The translations under genes and the position numbers were made by a program. A stretch of DNA of 64,000 nucleotides from positions 310,001 to 374,000 of the forward strand of contig NZ_VCEJ01000002.1 in NCBI RefSeq assembly GCF_005860805.1. The letters run 5' to 3'. Within the stretch, counting starts at the first letter, position 1. Every line of letters starts with the position of its first letter. Origin of the DNA: Dyadobacter luticola. Its GTDB lineage: Bacteria > Bacteroidota > Bacteroidia > Cytophagales > Spirosomataceae. The notes beneath the pieces were generated by a model that worked only from the letters and a program-made list of their open reading frames with translations, was not told the origin of the DNA and did no database searches. Positions 24,825-32,804 of this stretch are shown here, piece after piece.

Positions 24825-26276
24825 TCAAAATTCCCGCAAAAGCGGCATGCTCATGCAATGTGATCCGCCCCGCGCGCGGGAAAGTTCGGCGGAGGGAAGC
24901 ATGATAAACGTGTCGGTCAATGTGTCCGGTGATAGTTCATTTGCTTCAAATTTTTGAAGTAATTCTTTGGCGCTGATAATGTTAAAACCTTGCTTCCTGA
25001 AAGCGTCCAGCGTTTTATCGTTCCGGTCATAACCGATCACAACACCTTCTTTCAATGCCAGCAAATTGCAGGAGTCGGTCCACTGCTCGCGCTCGCCGTA
25101 AGGAAATTCGTTGCCGCCGGAATAGATGAATTTGACGGGTTCGGTCACGCCTAGATCGTCGCGACTGATCTCCGAAAGCAAGTCTTCGAGGTTTTCAATC
25201 TCGCGTGGCAGCTCATTTCCTTTGGTAAATTGTAAAATCCGGAATGCTTCACGATGATCGGCCGGCGCGAAAAAATGCAGTACGTCTTTTTTCCTGGCCT
25301 CGTCACCAAGCCTGGCGAGTGACGCGAGCAGCACCCACACATTCTTTTTAACCTGGGTGAAAATTGTGTCAATGTGCATGTAATCCCGCTTTTTCGGGAT
25401 TTTGATGATGGAAATTTTCTGGACAATGTTCTTATCAAAAAGAATTTTCATCACCTGCTGCGCCGCGTAAAGGGAAGTTCTTTCACTGCAACCGATCAAT
25501 AAATGATTCGGCGCGACCATCATCACATCGCCACCTTCCAATGTACAGCGGTGAAAATCACTCGCTTTTTCATCATCCGGTAAAAGAAAATGCCGCTCAT
25601 TCTCGGGAATTTCGATCAGGTTTTTGCGGATATGCCCGAAAATCGGATGATAGAAAAAAACAAACTGCGCCAGGATGGATTCTCGAGTGCGGGCTGTTTT
25701 CGCAGGTTTGTTTAATAATATATGATCATTAATGACGATGCCGATATCTCGGGTGAAAATTAGGTTTGGCAGCGGCGCAAAAAGCATTCTTTTATCCGAA
25801 AATGAGCCGGAAATGAAGATTTTGGCCAGCTCATGCGGGGCGCAGGTGTTCAGTTCTTCCTGGACCTGGTACGAACATCTTTCAATACCACATATTGCCG
25901 CCGTGAGCTTTACACGGGTTTGCTGGTTTTCCAGGATTTCTTCCAGAAGTCGCTGGATGTCTACCACATAGTCCGAAGCGAAGTAATTTTCGGAGCCGGG
26001 AATGAAAAAGGAGCGCGTCGGGTCACTGTCTATTTCGGCGAGCCGGCCCTTGATTTTTTCGGGATCCAGAAAATAGAGCAGCAGTTTTACATAAAAGTCG
26101 TATTCACCCCGCCGCATGGTGTCCAGGTGCACAATGTCCTCGAAAAGCCAGTCCTGCGCCTTGCTCGGCACCACCTTTCCAAGTCCACGATCAGGGCTGT
26201 GGATGAGCAGTCTTTTTAAGGTACCTGTTTCAGTGCTGACATTAATTGGCAAAGCGGACTGTATTTCAGTGGTCAT
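24825..26276 (-). CDS. Arginine deiminase family protein
   Basis: Guanidino-group hydrolase of the arginine deiminase fold, probably converting arginine to citrulline and ammonia. The start is ATG at 26276 (MTTEIQSA); the frame is open further upstream but without good coding character. Visible active-site elements are IHSPDRGLGKV near the N-terminus, LIFTRDIG, LEGGDVMM (substrate-binding Glu/Asp), MHIDTIFT (catalytic His) and C-terminal RGGSHCMSMPL with nucleophile C474. At 483 residues it is longer than classical ArcA (~410), with extra sequence in the N-terminal half. No ornithine carbamoyltransferase or carbamate kinase is nearby. It heads a two-gene unit with ctlX. Confidence 0.87.
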   Translation of the reverse strand: MTTEIQSALPINVSTETGTLKRLLIHSPDRGLGKVVPSKAQDWLFEDIVHLDTMRRGEYDFYVKLLLYFLDPEKIKGRLAEIDSDPTRSFFIPGSENYFASDYVVDIQRLLEEILENQQTRVKLTAAICGIERCSYQVQEELNTCAPHELAKIFISGSFSDKRMLFAPLPNLIFTRDIGIVINDHILLNKPAKTARTRESILAQFVFFYHPIFGHIRKNLIEIPENERHFLLPDDEKASDFHRCTLEGGDVMMVAPNHLLIGCSERTSLYAAQQVMKILFDKNIVQKISIIKIPKKRDYMHIDTIFTQVKKNVWVLLASLARLGDEARKKDVLHFFAPADHREAFRILQFTKGNELPREIENLEDLLSEISRDDLGVTEPVKFIYSGGNEFPYGEREQWTDSCNLLALKEGVVIGYDRNDKTLDAFRKQGFNIISAKELLQKFEANELSPDTLTDTFIMLPSAELSRARGGSHCMSMPLLREF

Positions 26277-26484
26277 GAATGAAGTGTTGGAATGCGATGT
26301 GTGCAAAGTAAATCTTTCTTTTTCAAATAAAAATATGGACAGATTCAACTCCCTGGCACTGTGGGTATTTGATTCATAAATATCGCTTCTGCGGGAACGA
26401 GTGGAAGTTTAAAAGGGTTGTAGAATAGAGGTAGCTTACGTATTTCAAGGGTTTCGACGATTTTCTTTTACGGGCAATCCGTGT

Positions 26485-26492
26485 TACTTTTG
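26485..26492 (+). promoter_or_regulatory. Bacteroidetes -7 promoter element for the suf operon
   Basis: TACTTTTG matches the Bacteroidetes -7 consensus TAnnTTTG, 42 bp before the sufC ATG. No clear -33 TTG at the expected spacing was found, so only the -7 part is called. Confidence 0.5.
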
Positions 26493-26534
26493 CGGTAAAT
26501 TACCAGGAACTACATTCTAAGTATAAATTCAATT

Positions 26535-27293
26535 ATGCTCTCTATTAATGACTTACGTGCCTCAGTTGAAGGTAAGGAAATATTAAAAGGCATCAACCTG
26601 GAAGTAAAGCCGGGTGAAGTGCATGCGATTATGGGGCCAAATGGTTCCGGAAAAAGTACCTTGGCGTCTGTTTTGGCAGGTAGGGAGGAATATGAAGTTA
26701 CCGGAGGAAGCGTAGTGTTTGATGGTAAGCAATTGTTGGAGTTAGCACCTGAGGAAAGAGCTGCAGAGGGAATTTTTCTCGCGTTCCAATACCCGGTAGA
26801 GATCCCCGGCGTGACAACCATCAACTTTTTGAAAACAGCTGTCAACGAAATCCGTAAGTACAGGGGTGAAAATCCGCTGGACGCCGCACAGTTCTTGAAA
26901 ATGGTGCGTGAAAAAGCCAAGTTGGTGAGTATGAATGATTCACTACTGAAAAGAGCTTTGAATGAGGGCTTTTCGGGTGGTGAGAAAAAAAGAAATGAAG
27001 TGTTTCAGATGGCGGTGCTTGAACCCAAGCTGGCCATCCTAGACGAGACCGATTCTGGTCTGGATATAGATGCTTTACGTATTGTTGCAGAAGGTGTTAA
27101 CTCACTTCGTTCTCCGGAACGCGCGACCATCGTTGTGACCCACTATCAGCGTTTGCTGGATTACATCGTCCCTGATTTTGTGCACGTGCTTTACAAAGGC
27201 AGGATTGTGAAATCGGGCCCGAAAGAACTGGCGTTTGAGCTGGAAGAAAAAGGTTACGATTGGATCAAAGCAGAAGTTGAAGCAGTAAGCTAG
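26535..27293 (+). CDS. sufC: Fe-S assembly ATPase SufC
   Basis: ABC-type ATPase of the SUF iron-sulfur cluster scaffold, working with SufB and SufD in the cytoplasm. Walker A GPNGSGKST is near residue 36, the ABC signature FSGGEKKR near 145, and Walker B LAILDETDSGLD near 168, with the Glu-Thr pattern and short insert typical of SufC. 252 residues, standard. It is the first gene of this suf run. The usual neighbour sufB is not upstream, where the divergent arginine deiminase gene lies instead. The sufD gene follows after 16 bp. Confidence 0.96.
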   Translation: MLSINDLRASVEGKEILKGINLEVKPGEVHAIMGPNGSGKSTLASVLAGREEYEVTGGSVVFDGKQLLELAPEERAAEGIFLAFQYPVEIPGVTTINFLKTAVNEIRKYRGENPLDAAQFLKMVREKAKLVSMNDSLLKRALNEGFSGGEKKRNEVFQMAVLEPKLAILDETDSGLDIDALRIVAEGVNSLRSPERATIVVTHYQRLLDYIVPDFVHVLYKGRIVKSGPKELAFELEEKGYDWIKAEVEAVS

Positions 27294-27309
27294 TATCAAA
27301 GACTTATCA

Positions 27310-28626
27310 ATGATTACCGAAACAATAGATTTAAAAACCAAGCTGATCTCTGACTTCCACGCCCGCGAGGCGGTGATGAATGGTGAAGCTTCGTCCGAAT
27401 TTCATCAGAAAAAGCGTGCGGCGCTGGCGCAGTTTGAGCGTTTGGGATTTCCCAGCTTGAAAAATGAAGAGTGGAAGTACAGCAATGTCAAAGATCTGAT
27501 CAGCGCTTCCTACCAGTTCAATGCAGCAAGTTCGATTGCGCTTTCCGACTTGGAAGATCTGAAAATCCCTGAGCAGGAGGCGAATATCATATATTTTATC
27601 AACGGACACTATTCTTCGGAGTTGTCCCGGCTCATTTCTCCTGAATCTGAAATTACGATCAGTTCACTTTCGGAAGCGTACAAAAAAGATCCTGCTTTGG
27701 TAAACTCTTATTTCAATGAGTTGACAAAGGAAGATCAGGATGCATTTACGTCATTGAACACAGCATTTACCCAAGACGGGATTTTTATTAATGTACCTGA
27801 TAACCGGACTGTTACGCATCCGGTAATCCTGCGTTTTGTTAGTGACGCACGCAGCCAGAATGTGGGAAGCCAGCCACGTAACATTATTCATGTGGGCCGG
27901 AATGCGCATGTGAAGCTGGCCGAGGCATTCAGGACTTTGGGAAGCGAGCGTTCTTTTACCAATTCCGTGACTGAAATATATGTCGGCGAAGAAGCTGGTG
28001 TAGAATATTATAAAGTGCAGAATGAGAGCGAAAATGCGTATCACATCGGCACTACGCACGTAAGGATGCTGGACCGCTCGCACTTCTATGCAGGCACCGT
28101 CACTTTGAACGGACGTTTCACCCGCAATAACCTGAACATTGTACTCGACGGCGAGCGCTGCGACGCGCACATGTATGGATTGTACTTTCCAGACGGAACG
28201 CAACATGTTGATAACCATACCGTAGCCGATCACCGCAAGCCGAATTCTGAAAGCAACGAGTTGTACAAAGGCATTTTGCGGGATAAGTCGAAAGGTGTTT
28301 TCAACGGAAAGATTTTCGTACGTCCCGATGCGCAGAAAACCAATGCATTTCAGTCCTGCAAAAACATTGTTCTATCGCCAGATGCGACGATGAACACGAA
28401 GCCGCAGCTGGAAATTTTTGCGGATGATGTGAAATGTTCGCATGGTACGACTACCGGCCAGATCGATGAGGAAGCACTTTTCTATATGCGTTCCCGCGGG
28501 ATTTCCCGGCCTGAGGCGATGGCGCTTTTAATGTATGCTTTTTGCGCGGACGTGGTTTCGCAGATTAAAATTGATTCTATCCGGACTTACCTGGAAGAAG
28601 TGATCGCAGCGAAACTGGCGTCATAA
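27310..28626 (+). CDS. sufD: Fe-S cluster assembly protein SufD
   Basis: Beta-helix scaffold subunit of the SufBCD complex. The N-terminal helical region (1-~110, with FPSLKNEEWKYSN) is followed by the SufBD beta-helix domain, with HVGRNAHVKLAE and HVDNHTVADHRKPNS. The C-terminal part has NTKPQLEIFADDVKCSHG (conserved Cys and His at the SufB-SufD interface) and ALLMYAF. 438 residues is typical of SufD rather than the longer SufB (~480), and the N-terminal part is SufD-like. A terminator-like hairpin follows before sufS. Confidence 0.94.
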   Translation: MITETIDLKTKLISDFHAREAVMNGEASSEFHQKKRAALAQFERLGFPSLKNEEWKYSNVKDLISASYQFNAASSIALSDLEDLKIPEQEANIIYFINGHYSSELSRLISPESEITISSLSEAYKKDPALVNSYFNELTKEDQDAFTSLNTAFTQDGIFINVPDNRTVTHPVILRFVSDARSQNVGSQPRNIIHVGRNAHVKLAEAFRTLGSERSFTNSVTEIYVGEEAGVEYYKVQNESENAYHIGTTHVRMLDRSHFYAGTVTLNGRFTRNNLNIVLDGERCDAHMYGLYFPDGTQHVDNHTVADHRKPNSESNELYKGILRDKSKGVFNGKIFVRPDAQKTNAFQSCKNIVLSPDATMNTKPQLEIFADDVKCSHGTTTGQIDEEALFYMRSRGISRPEAMALLMYAFCADVVSQIKIDSIRTYLEEVIAAKLAS

Positions 28627-28674
28627 GAAATATCAGGCTTGCCTGGACCTATTTATTGCACCCAACCGGTGTGG

Positions 28675-28707
28675 CCCAACCTACAATTCTTTGGGTTGGG
28701 TTTTTTT
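28675..28707 (+). terminator. Terminator-like hairpin between sufD and sufS
   Basis: CCCAACC / GGTTGGG stem with a 12-base loop, then seven T. It sits inside the suf run, so it is either a partial terminator that lowers downstream expression or a true end with sufS having its own promoter. Confidence 0.8.
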
Positions 28708-28724
28708 CTAAACTTTGATTTGCG

Positions 28725-29951
28725 ATGAGCCACTCTCTTGATATACAAGCCATCAGAAATGATTTCCCGATTTTAAATGAGCTGGTAAATGGAAAGCCGC
28801 TCGTTTATTTCGACAATGCTGCCACGACTCAGAAACCTCGATTGGTTCTGGATGCGCTTTCGGGATATTATGAGCATTACAATGCCAATATTCACCGGGG
28901 GATTCATTTCCTGGCGGAAAAGGCAACTTCGGCTTTCGAACAATCGCGCCACAGGTTGCAGGCGTTTCTGAATGCGGCTCATGCGGAGGAGATTATTTTC
29001 ACCTATGGAACAACTGACGGGATCAATCTGGTAGCGTCCAGTTACGGACGGACGTTTTTGAAAGCGGGTGATGAGATCATTATCTCTACCATGGAGCACC
29101 ACTCCAACATTGTGCCCTGGCAAATGTTGTGTGAGGAAAAAGGCTGTGTCCTGAAAGTGATCCCGATCAATGATGAGGGTGAAATCCTGATGGATGAGTA
29201 CGAAAAGCTGCTGACGGAGCGCACGAAGTTTGTTTCTGTAGTGCACGTTTCGAACTCGCTGGGTACCATTAATCCGGTGAAAGAAATCATCGCCAAAGCG
29301 CACGCAGTAGGCGCCAAGGTTTTACTCGATGGTGCACAGGCCAGTTCTCACTTGACCATTGATGTACAGGATCTGGATTGCGATTTTTATTCACTTTCGC
29401 TGCACAAAATTTACGGCCCTACCGGAATGGGCATTTTGTATGGCAAAAGAGATTTGCTGAACGCAATGCCACCGTATCGTGGTGGTGGTGAGATGATTAA
29501 AGAAGTTACATTTGAGAAAACCACTTATAATGAGCTGCCTTATAAATTTGAGGCAGGCACGCCTAACATTGCGGATGTAGTCGCTGCTAAATTTGCGCTG
29601 GACTATGTGGATACGCTGGGTAAACCAAACATCGCGGCTTATGAAAATGAGCTGCTGAAATATGCGACGGAAGCTGTCAGTGAAATTCCGGGACTTAAAA
29701 TCATCGGTCGCGCGAAGGAAAAAGTAAGCGTGCTTTCTTTCGTAATCGACGGTATTCACCACCAGGATATTGGTGTTTTGCTTGACCAGCAGGGAATCGC
29801 AGTAAGAACAGGCCACCACTGCACGCAACCTTTGATGAACCGGTTTAATATCACCGGAACCTCCCGCGCCTCATTTGCCGTTTATAACACAACCGAAGAA
29901 ATCGACAAGCTGATCGTCGGTTTGCATAAAGTGCAAAAGATGCTTGGATAA
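28725..29951 (+). CDS. sufS: Cysteine desulfurase SufS
   Basis: PLP enzyme that takes sulfur from cysteine and passes it as persulfide to SufE. The N-terminal YFDNAATTQKP, the PLP site (MEHHSNIVPW), DGAQASSH and the Schiff-base lysine K228 in SLHKIYGPTG are all present. The persulfide cysteine is C366 in RTGHHCTQPL, the short-loop group II pattern of SufS rather than IscS. 408 residues, normal. It lies after a terminator-like hairpin and before DUF5618 and sufE; all neighbours serve Fe-S assembly. Confidence 0.96.
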   Translation: MSHSLDIQAIRNDFPILNELVNGKPLVYFDNAATTQKPRLVLDALSGYYEHYNANIHRGIHFLAEKATSAFEQSRHRLQAFLNAAHAEEIIFTYGTTDGINLVASSYGRTFLKAGDEIIISTMEHHSNIVPWQMLCEEKGCVLKVIPINDEGEILMDEYEKLLTERTKFVSVVHVSNSLGTINPVKEIIAKAHAVGAKVLLDGAQASSHLTIDVQDLDCDFYSLSLHKIYGPTGMGILYGKRDLLNAMPPYRGGGEMIKEVTFEKTTYNELPYKFEAGTPNIADVVAAKFALDYVDTLGKPNIAAYENELLKYATEAVSEIPGLKIIGRAKEKVSVLSFVIDGIHHQDIGVLLDQQGIAVRTGHHCTQPLMNRFNITGTSRASFAVYNTTEEIDKLIVGLHKVQKMLG

Positions 29952-29999
29952 TTTTGCTTAAATTAACCCTCGGATTTTAAACTAAAACTATATACACAT

Positions 30000-30380
30000 A
30001 TGCCCAACACAGTACGAGAAGCAAAGCGGTACCTGAATAACGCGAAGGAGATTTTAAGAGAGAAAGCAAAGAAAGAGGATGGGTTTTATCAGGATAAAAA
30101 ATATGTAAAACTGGCGGGGCATGCTGCCTATACCGGAGTTTTGGTTGCGCTGGATGGATTATTTGAGCGGAAAGGTAAAGGGCGCAAAAATGTAGATTGG
30201 TACCTGGAAAATCTTGGAAAAACCGACAAAAAGCTCCTGGCTTCATTCAATGCGGCTTATGATACTTTGCATTTAGCGATGGGTTATGATGGCAATCAGG
30301 CAGCAGGCGTTTCAGCAGCGGGTATCAATTTGGCCGAATCAATTATTACTTGGGTTGAAACCAGAACTGCGACTGCATAA
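30000..30380 (+). CDS. DUF5618 family protein
   Basis: Small cytoplasmic protein of 126 residues matching the DUF5618 pattern known from Bacteroidetes (MPNTVREAKRYL, then AGHAAYTGVLVALDG). It is helical, with a basic N-terminal half (KEILREKAKKEDGF) and no Cys, so it does not itself hold a cluster. It is embedded between sufS and sufE with gaps of 48 and 12 bp. Position suggests a role near Fe-S assembly or its regulation, but the function is unknown. Confidence 0.85.
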   Translation: MPNTVREAKRYLNNAKEILREKAKKEDGFYQDKKYVKLAGHAAYTGVLVALDGLFERKGKGRKNVDWYLENLGKTDKKLLASFNAAYDTLHLAMGYDGNQAAGVSAAGINLAESIITWVETRTATA

Positions 30381-30392
30381 TTTAAAATTACA

Positions 30393-30821
30393 ATGACGAT
30401 TAACGAGATACAGGACGAACTAATTTCGGATTTTGAATTGTTTGATGAACAGTTGGACAAGACACAATATATTATTGATCTCGGTAAAAAGTTGCCGCCG
30501 ATTGATGAGAAATACAAGACCGATGAATATCTGATTCATGGTTGTCAGTCCAAAGTTTGGCTTGCTGCGGAGTTTCGGGATGGAAGGTTGTATTTTTTAG
30601 GTGATGGTGAGCCTACTGCGCAGATTGCCAAAGGTTTGATTAGCATTCTGATCAAAATTTTATCAGGCCAGAAACCTGAGGATATTGCCAATGCAGATCT
30701 TTACATTATGGAAAGAGTTGGTATGGGAGCCTTGGTAACATCCCGGAGATCAGGCGGTTTGGCGGCGATGATCCAAAAAATGAAGGGTTTCGGGACGGTT
30801 TATTCCCAACTGGAAGTTTAA
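30393..30821 (+). CDS. sufE: SufE family sulfur acceptor
   Basis: Accepts persulfide sulfur from SufS and hands it to the SufBCD scaffold. The acceptor is C51 in YLIHGCQSKVWL, the signature of the family and at the usual residue number. The GLISILIKILSGQKPEDIANAD helix is also characteristic. 142 residues. It is encoded two genes after sufS, so the pair is co-transcribed. Confidence 0.95.
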   Translation: MTINEIQDELISDFELFDEQLDKTQYIIDLGKKLPPIDEKYKTDEYLIHGCQSKVWLAAEFRDGRLYFLGDGEPTAQIAKGLISILIKILSGQKPEDIANADLYIMERVGMGALVTSRRSGGLAAMIQKMKGFGTVYSQLEV

Positions 30822-30841
30822 GATTTTAAACTAAATAAGAA

Positions 30842-31153
30842 ATGTCAGAGTCAGATTTGAAGGAAGAAGTAGTACGGGCGATCAAAACCGTTTATGATCC
30901 GGAGATTCCGGTGGACGTTTATGAACTGGGGCTTATCTACGATTTGAAAGTTTTTCCGGTGAATAATGTGTTCGTTTCCATGACATTAACTTCTCCTTCC
31001 TGCCCGTCTGCCGGGACATTGCCGGGTGAAGTGGAGCAAAAAATCAGGGAAGTGGAAGGTGTAAATGACGTGAGTGTGGAGTTGACTTTCGATCCGCCTT
31101 ATTCAACAGAAATGATGTCGGAAGAGGCGAAGCTCGAATTAGGATTTATGTAA
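30842..31153 (+). CDS. SufT / DUF59 (MIP18-type) Fe-S assembly factor
   Basis: MIP18/DUF59-domain protein, a family that includes SufT-type factors for Fe-S protein maturation and PaaD. 103 residues, with the whole domain visible: IKTVYDPEIPVDVYELGLIYDL and SMTLTSPSCPSAGTLP, where the single conserved Cys sits. No paa genes are nearby and it is in the suf run, so Fe-S carriage is the better reading than phenylacetate oxidation. Confidence 0.92.
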   Translation: MSESDLKEEVVRAIKTVYDPEIPVDVYELGLIYDLKVFPVNNVFVSMTLTSPSCPSAGTLPGEVEQKIREVEGVNDVSVELTFDPPYSTEMMSEEAKLELGFM

Positions 31154-31177
31154 ATAATAACTTTAAACAATAAGAAT

Positions 31178-31606
31178 ATGTATCCACCACAGTTAGTGGC
31201 TCCAATGAAAGCCGAATTGGTGAATGTTGGTTTTCAAGACCTTACATCAGCGGAAGAAGTTGATAACTTCATGCAAAATACAAAAGGTACTGCCCTGGTT
31301 GTTATCAACTCAGTGTGCGGTTGTGCGGCAGGAGCGGCCCGTCCGGGCGTGAGAGCGGCGTTGTCACGCAGCGAAATTAAGCCGGATCATCTGGCGACTG
31401 TGTTTGCAGGCGCTGACGTGGAAGCTACCGCTAAAATGCGTGAGTATACTTTGCCTTATCCGCCATCTTCGCCAGCCGTAGCGCTTTTCAAAGATGGTGA
31501 GCTGATCCATTTCGTTGAGCGTCACCACATTGAAGGTCGTTCTGCTGAGATGATCGCGCAACATTTGCAAATGGCATTTGAAGAATTTTGTGCTGAGGAA
31601 GCATAA
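31178..31606 (+). CDS. BrxA/BrxB family bacilliredoxin
   Basis: Thioredoxin-fold protein that in Firmicutes removes bacillithiol from proteins. MYPPQLVAPMKAELVNVGF is the standard N-terminus, and the active site C47-G-C49 lies in NSVCGCAAGAARPG. 142 residues. Last gene of the suf run, 24 bp after the DUF59 gene, followed by a strong terminator. Its place suggests a thiol-redox role in protecting or repairing Fe-S assembly. Whether this organism makes bacillithiol cannot be seen here. Confidence 0.93.
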   Translation: MYPPQLVAPMKAELVNVGFQDLTSAEEVDNFMQNTKGTALVVINSVCGCAAGAARPGVRAALSRSEIKPDHLATVFAGADVEATAKMREYTLPYPPSSPAVALFKDGELIHFVERHHIEGRSAEMIAQHLQMAFEEFCAEEA

Positions 31607-31625
31607 TTCTGCCAGTTTTTGATTT

Positions 31626-31666
31626 GCGGCTACTTTCTACTATCTTGAAAGTAGCCGCACTTTTTT
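31626..31666 (+). terminator. Rho-independent terminator of the suf operon
   Basis: Perfect 12-base stem GCGGCTACTTTC / GAAAGTAGCCGC, nine-base loop, then AC and six T. It ends the sufC-to-bacilliredoxin run. Confidence 0.92.
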
Positions 31667-31690
31667 ACGATACATTTCAATCCGCTTACC

Positions 31691-32800
31691 ATGCAAGGAC
31701 ATCGTTTTTCGAAATTCATTCCAGCTGAACAAGGCGCAAACAGCAAATTTGACCAGCTTTTCGACATATTTCAGCAGCTTTTGCTGATGACTTCCGGCGA
31801 TGTAAGCGAAGCAATGTCGTGGCTGAGCGAACTTGACCGACAGTATAACCTGACCAATGATTCGTACGGGATCGGGGATTTTTTTGACGATCTGAAAAAG
31901 AAAGGCTATATCACCGAGGAGAAGCAGGAAGGTGAGGGTAAGCTCATTATGACGCCGAAAGCTGAAAAAAGCATTCGCAAAAGTGCATTAGATGAGATTT
32001 TTGGTAAACTCAAAAGATCAAAGACCGGTGGAAACCACCACACGCCGCACATGGGCGTGGGCGACGAGCTGAGCAGTGACATCCGCGATTTTCAATTTGG
32101 CGACACATTGGACCAGATCGCGATGACAGAATCGATCAAAAATGCGCAGGTGAACCACGGTATCGGAGATTTTATGCTGATGGAAAATGACCTGGAAGTG
32201 GTAGAGCGCGAGCAAAAAACGACTACTGCGACGGTCGTCATGATCGATATAAGCCACTCAATGATCCTGTACGGCGAGGACCGCATTACGCCTGCCAAGA
32301 AAGTAGCATTAGCCCTTGCAGAGCTGATCAGAAGCAAATACCCCAAAGATTCGCTCGACATTATCGTCTTTGGAAATGACGCCTGGCAGATCCAGATCAA
32401 AGATTTGCCTTACCTGGAAGTTGGGCCATACCATACCAATACAGTTGCTGGCTTAGAGCTGGCGATGGACATTCTGCGCCGTAAAAAGACCCGTAACAAG
32501 CAGATTTTCATGATTACCGACGGAAAACCGACTTGTTTGAAAGAAGGTATCCGCTATTATAAAAACAGTTTTGGTCTTGACCGAAAGATCATTAACAAAA
32601 CATTGACGCTCGCCGCGCAATGCCGCAGATTGGACATTCCGGTCACGACATTCATGATCGCGACGGACCCTTATCTGAAACAATTCGTGCAGAATTTCAC
32701 GCAGGTAAATAACGGCCGCGCTTATTACAGCAACCTGCAAGGTTTGGGCGGATTTGTTCTCGAAGATTTCCAGCGCAACCGCCGGAAAAACGTAAAATAG
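31691..32800 (+). CDS. VWA domain protein, probable partner of an AAA+ chelatase-like ATPase
   Basis: 369 residues, no signal peptide, so cytoplasmic. The N-terminal ~180 residues are helical and charged (FDQLFDIFQQLLLMTSGDVSEAM). The C-terminal half is a von Willebrand A domain with an intact metal-binding (MIDAS) motif D186-I-S-H-S and the later TDGKPT. The architecture matches the VWA partner of magnesium-chelatase/MoxR-like AAA+ ATPases. The matching ATPase lies at 58796-60331, 26 kb away rather than adjacent. Its 3' end is 4 bp from the convergent PIG-L gene. The chaperone target is unknown. Confidence 0.85.
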   Translation: MQGHRFSKFIPAEQGANSKFDQLFDIFQQLLLMTSGDVSEAMSWLSELDRQYNLTNDSYGIGDFFDDLKKKGYITEEKQEGEGKLIMTPKAEKSIRKSALDEIFGKLKRSKTGGNHHTPHMGVGDELSSDIRDFQFGDTLDQIAMTESIKNAQVNHGIGDFMLMENDLEVVEREQKTTTATVVMIDISHSMILYGEDRITPAKKVALALAELIRSKYPKDSLDIIVFGNDAWQIQIKDLPYLEVGPYHTNTVAGLELAMDILRRKKTRNKQIFMITDGKPTCLKEGIRYYKNSFGLDRKIINKTLTLAAQCRRLDIPVTTFMIATDPYLKQFVQNFTQVNNGRAYYSNLQGLGGFVLEDFQRNRRKNVK

Positions 32801-32804
32801 CTTC

